Shown here in pieces: positions 61,222 to 64,000 of a stretch of DNA of 64,000 bases. Made by a program: the position numbers and the translations under genes. The stretch is from Symbiopectobacterium sp050472005 (lineage in GTDB: Bacteria > Pseudomonadota > Gammaproteobacteria > Enterobacterales > Enterobacteriaceae), in NCBI RefSeq assembly GCF_050472005.1, contig NZ_JBGOGS010000001.1:930001-994000 (forward strand), in the 5' to 3' direction. Each line of letters begins with the position of its first letter. Positions within the stretch are counted from its first letter, which is position 1. Below the pieces are notes generated by a model. That model saw only the letters and a list, made by a program, of their open reading frames with translations, was not told the DNA's origin and did no database searches.

Positions 61222-61242
61222 GCCCCGAGATCGCGTCGGGGC
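61222..61242 (+). terminator. terminator-like hairpin between the Bro-N genes
   Basis: Perfect 7-bp stem GCCCCGA/TCGGGGC followed by TTCATT; weak T-run. Confidence 0.55.
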
Positions 61243-61277
61243 TTCATTAAGCACATTAACTTGTGAGGAGCTTTAGC

Positions 61278-62057
61278 ATGCAAAATTTAACCAAACCTGT
61301 AATTTTTCACAATGAAACTCTGAATATCGAAATAAGCGGAATGCTGTACAAAGGAAAACCGGTATTTTTCGCTGTCGAGGTCGCAAAGGCTTTAGGTTAC
61401 GAGAAACCACACCAAGCACTAGAATATAACTGTAAGTCATTGATTAAAATTAATTTCCTACAGTGTAAGGAATTAGGTTTAGGGGAACGTTCTAAAGGGA
61501 TCATCCTCCTGACAGAGCCGGATTTATACCGTCTCATTATGCGAAGCAAATTACCTTCTGCTGAAAAAGTGCAGGACTGGGTATGCGAAGACGTTTTGCC
61601 GTCAATCCGTCAGACAGGCGGCTATCAGTTGCCTCAACACCCAGTACCCCAATCATTCTCCGAAGCATTAATGCTCGCCGCCGAACTTGCAAAGAAAAAT
61701 GAATTACTCACCGATGAACGCGATGAAGCTTTACGCACCAAAGCGCAGATCAGCGAAAAACGGGAAGCCACCGCCTGCCAGCGTAATGCTGTTTACCAGC
61801 GCATCGCCAATAAGGCGATAAAAGAACGCGAAGAAATGGCGGCTTTGCTGGGTGCCAGCAAAGACTATGCTTCCGTCCGGTCAGTGTGGCGCGCCACAGG
61901 TAACTGGTACAGCTACCGCCAACTCACCACATGGCAGGACGAACATGACGCGATGGAATCCTACTACTGGGATGAGTCCACGGATGCACGAATTTTATGC
62001 TACCCCCGTGAAGCATGGCTGGAAGTCTACGACGTGGATATAGCGAAACTATTCTGA
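61278..62057 (+). CDS. second Bro-N domain protein
   Basis: 259 aa from ATG 61278 (M-Q-N-L-T-K-P-V-I), preceded by AGGAGC; an in-frame ATG at 61263 lies before the ribosome site. The Bro-N domain has V-F-F-A-V-E-V-A-K-A-L-G-Y, L-T-E-P-D-L-Y-R-L-I-M-R-S-K and W-V-C-E-D-V-L-P-S-I-R-Q-T-G-G-Y. The C-terminal domain (Q-R-N-A-V-Y-Q-R-I-A-N-K-A, P-R-E-A-W-L) differs from that of the gene before it. Confidence 0.83.
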   Translation: MQNLTKPVIFHNETLNIEISGMLYKGKPVFFAVEVAKALGYEKPHQALEYNCKSLIKINFLQCKELGLGERSKGIILLTEPDLYRLIMRSKLPSAEKVQDWVCEDVLPSIRQTGGYQLPQHPVPQSFSEALMLAAELAKKNELLTDERDEALRTKAQISEKREATACQRNAVYQRIANKAIKEREEMAALLGASKDYASVRSVWRATGNWYSYRQLTTWQDEHDAMESYYWDESTDARILCYPREAWLEVYDVDIAKLF

Positions 62058-62065
62058 GGCTGAAA

Positions 62066-63460
62066 ATGACAAAACCATACACCCCACGGCCATATCAGGA
62101 ATTAATCACCAATTTCCTCATTAATAATCCGCGCTGCAACGTGTGGGCTGGCATGGGTATGGGTAAAACAGTTGCCACACTGACTACGCTGGAAGATCTC
62201 TTTATGTGCGGAGCCGAAACCCAACCGGTGTTGGTTCTTGCGCCGCTGCGCGTGGCACGGTCAACGTGGCCGGATGAAGCCAACAAATGGAGTCATCTGC
62301 GCAATATCGAGATCCAGCCCATTATGGGTAGCGTAAAAGAACGGCTGGCAGCGCTGACGAACAGCAACGCCAGCGTTTTTACCACCAACTATGACAACCT
62401 GGTATGGCTGGTTGAAACGCTGGGTGAGCGCTGGCCGTTCGCCAGCGTAATTGGCGACGAGAGCACCCGGCTTAAATCCTTTCGATTGCGCGGCGGCGGC
62501 AAACGTGCGGCAGCACTTGGCAAGGTCGCACATAAGCATGTCCACCGCTGGGGCAATCTCACCGGCACGCCAGCACCAAACGGTCTGGTAGACCTGTGGG
62601 GGCAAGCGTGGTTTGTCGATCAGGGCCAGCGCCTGGGGCGCACATACGGCGCATTTACCTCGCGCTGGTTCAACGCAATCCAGTTTCCCGGCCAAAGCTG
62701 GACAAAGCTGGAACCCTTTCCCCATTCGCAGGATGAGATACAGGCCGCGCTACGCGATGTGACGATCTCACTGGATGCCGCCGACTGGTTTGTTATTGAG
62801 GAACCGATCCATAACGTGATCCGCGTGGAAATGCCGCCCAAGGCACGCCAGCAGTATCAGGAAATGGAAAAGGAGATGTTTCTGGAACTGGATGGTGACG
62901 GCATTGAAGCGCCAAACACCGCCGCAAAAACCGTGAAGTGTTTGCAAATCGCCAGCGGCGCTATCTATACCGACGACAAAGGTACCTGGTCAGAAATCCA
63001 CGACGCCAAGTTGCAAGCGCTGGAAAGCGTGATTGCCGAATCTGGCGGTATGCCGGTGCTGGTTGCCTACCACTTTAAAAGCGATTTAGCCCGTTTATTG
63101 AAAGCCTTTCCAAAGGGTAAACAGCTTGATTCCGATCCACAGACGCTGCGCGACTGGAATGCCGGTAAAATCCCGGTGCTATTCGCTCATCCAGCTAGCG
63201 CAGGCCACGGCCTTAACTTACAGGATGGCGGAAACATCCTGGTGTTTTTCTCGCACTGGTGGGATCTGGAACAGTACCAACAAATTATCGAACGTATCGG
63301 GCCAACACGCCAGATACAGGCGGGGCATAACCGCCCGGTATGGATACACCATATTATCGCCGCCGATACCGTAGACGAACTGGTGATGGAACGGCGCGAT
63401 TCAAAACGCAACGTGCAGGATATCCTGCTGGAAGCCATGAAGAAAAGGGGCAGAGCATGA
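62066..63460 (+). CDS. SNF2-type DEAD-like helicase
   Basis: 464 aa from ATG 62066, 8 bp after the previous stop. Motif I is A-G-M-G-M-G-K-T, motif Ia L-A-P-L-R-V, motif II V-I-G-D-E-S-T, motif III L-T-G-T-P-A-P, motif V A-S-A-G-H-G-L-N-L-Q and motif VI E-R-I-G-P-T-R-Q. Common in phage replication cassettes beside VRR-NUC and family A polymerase genes; likely assists fork or recombination steps. Confidence 0.88.
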   Translation: MTKPYTPRPYQELITNFLINNPRCNVWAGMGMGKTVATLTTLEDLFMCGAETQPVLVLAPLRVARSTWPDEANKWSHLRNIEIQPIMGSVKERLAALTNSNASVFTTNYDNLVWLVETLGERWPFASVIGDESTRLKSFRLRGGGKRAAALGKVAHKHVHRWGNLTGTPAPNGLVDLWGQAWFVDQGQRLGRTYGAFTSRWFNAIQFPGQSWTKLEPFPHSQDEIQAALRDVTISLDAADWFVIEEPIHNVIRVEMPPKARQQYQEMEKEMFLELDGDGIEAPNTAAKTVKCLQIASGAIYTDDKGTWSEIHDAKLQALESVIAESGGMPVLVAYHFKSDLARLLKAFPKGKQLDSDPQTLRDWNAGKIPVLFAHPASAGHGLNLQDGGNILVFFSHWWDLEQYQQIIERIGPTRQIQAGHNRPVWIHHIIAADTVDELVMERRDSKRNVQDILLEAMKKRGRA

Positions 63461-63645
63461 CACCGATAATTTCAGACACCGACCTGATAACGATTAAAGA
63501 AGTGGAACGCAGCGTAGGGTTAAAAAAATCCTGCATTTACCTGCGCATCAGTAATGGTGAATTTCCCAAGCAAAAAAAGCTCGGCACCCGTACCGCGCGC
63601 TGGGTACGCGGCGAGATCGAAGCGTGGAAAAAACAGTTTCTTTAA
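63457..63645 (+). CDS. AlpA-type excisionase/regulator
   Basis: 62 aa; the start overlaps the helicase stop (ATGA at 63457-63460). MerR-like winged helix: L-I-T-I-K-E-V-E-R-S-V-G-L-K-K-S-C-I-Y, F-P-K-Q-K-K-L-G-T-R-T-A-R-W-V. Located tail to tail with the integrase gene, it probably acts as excision factor or int regulator. Confidence 0.83.
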   Translation: MTPIISDTDLITIKEVERSVGLKKSCIYLRISNGEFPKQKKLGTRTARWVRGEIEAWKKQFL

Positions 63646-64000
63646 ATCAGCCTCAAGTGATCGATATAGTCCGCGTACCACTGCATCATTTCCCGCCGTC
63701 CATCCAGATATAGGGCCTGGTTATAGGTTCCACGAATCACATTTTTGTCCACGTGTGCGAGTTGCAGCTCAATCCAATCGGGGTTAAACCCCTGATCATT
63801 GAGTACTGTGCTCATCGTATGCCGGAAACCATGCCCTACTACCCTTCCCTTATAGCCGATGGTCGCTATCATCCGGTTAATCGTGTTGTTGCTCATCACC
63901 TTTGAGGGATCATTCCTTCCGGGGAACATATTCCTATACCGTCCGCTCAGTGTCTTGAGTTCACGCAACAGGGCAATCAGTTGCGATGACAGCGGTACAA
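63642..64000 (-). CDS. int: P4-type tyrosine integrase, C-terminal part (cut by window end)
   Basis: The last 118 codons of a site-specific recombinase; the frame runs open to the window edge. It includes the H-x-x-R box (G-H-G-F-R-H-T-M-S-T), L-A-H-V-D-K-N-V-I-R-G-T-Y-N-Q-A with the second His position and Tyr region, and R-R-E-M-M-Q-W-Y-A-D-Y-I, as in P4-family integrases. Its 3' end overlaps alpA by 4 bp. The attachment site should lie beyond the right edge. Confidence 0.9.
   Translation of the reverse strand, partial: VPLSSQLIALLRELKTLSGRYRNMFPGRNDPSKVMSNNTINRMIATIGYKGRVVGHGFRHTMSTVLNDQGFNPDWIELQLAHVDKNVIRGTYNQALYLDGRREMMQWYADYIDHLRLI

Larger units (their letters stand above)
28258..64000. 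mobile_element. prophage with T7-like virion module and lambdoid control (right end outside window)
   Basis: From the spanins at 28.3 kb to the integrase at the window edge the genes form a complete temperate phage: lysis, tail fibre, terminase, internal virion proteins, tail tubes, capsid, portal (minus strand), VapE primase, Cro-like and LexA-type regulators, replication and antirepressor genes (plus strand), excisionase and integrase. No IS or MITE copy lies inside it, in contrast to the left half. The left boundary is approximate. Confidence 0.9.

Noticed and set aside
28258..64000. Diversity-generating retroelement as in BPP-1-like phages
   Set aside because: No reverse transcriptase, and no variable/template repeat pair near the fibre gene was seen.
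1..64000. CRISPR arrays, rRNA and tRNA genes
   Set aside because: No regularly spaced direct repeats and no cloverleaf-like or rRNA sequence was recognised; dispersed repeats are transposable elements.

Overview
The window looks like the chromosome of an enterobacterium that is actively eroding: intact housekeeping genes of the Escherichia/Serratia/Sodalis type (argE, argCBH, sotB, aguBA, pfkA) sit among insertion sequences, miniature elements and broken genes. The IS load, pseudogenes of cpxP, metR, pdeH and an SPI-1-type secretion gene, plus an apparently intact prophage, fit a recently host-restricted insect symbiont such as the Sodalis group. That placement is inference; no taxonomic marker (rRNA or tRNA) is present.

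Layout. 1-2258: IS fragments (IS630, IS256, IS4, IS903-like) joined by a 92-bp miniature element (MITE1), then MITE2. 2261-6932: arginine biosynthesis, argE divergent from argC-argB-argH, with two ARG boxes between. 6958-14127: mobile DNA (IS256-B with a nested IS5, two IS903-like copies, IS4, IS630 pieces) that has destroyed a type III secretion locus (sctR/spaP, start of sctS, probable sipB-like piece). 14130-18594: remnants of cpxP with its 3' UTR small RNA CpxQ, yigM, metR and a P2-like prophage (gene D, ogr), interleaved with three ordered pieces of one IS110 element. 18595-25617: sotB, a disrupted MFS gene, agmatine-to-putrescine genes aguB-aguA, a broken XRE/2TM regulator and pfkA. 25711-28294: IS4 with a nested second IS630, pdeH 5' end with a good FliA-type promoter, and remnants of yfhL and a HicA-like gene.

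From about 28.3 kb to the right edge lies one apparently intact prophage. Its virion module (minus strand, portal to fibre) follows T7 order: portal, small Bbp19-like protein, scaffold, capsid, tail tubular A and B, GNAT, gp14-like, three large internal virion proteins, terminase small and large, tail fibre, fibre assembly, then holin, SAR endolysin and spanins. No phage RNA polymerase is visible. Control is lambdoid: a LexA-type repressor on the plus strand divergent from a small Cro-like gene that precedes a VapE-type primase/helicase; a plus-strand early operon (DUF2800, DUF2815, antirepressor, family A DNA polymerase, ANR, VRR-NUC, two Bro-N antirepressors, SNF2 helicase, AlpA excisionase) runs toward a P4-type integrase cut by the window end.

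Most notable: MITE1 (13 copies in 25 kb) shares termini with IS630-A and marks most rearrangement junctions; MITE2 has IS903-type ends; the prophage carries a dispersed 17-bp motif ahead of late genes, a GTACC repeat cluster next to the primase gene, and a structured leader whose repeats can pair around an antirepressor ribosome binding site.
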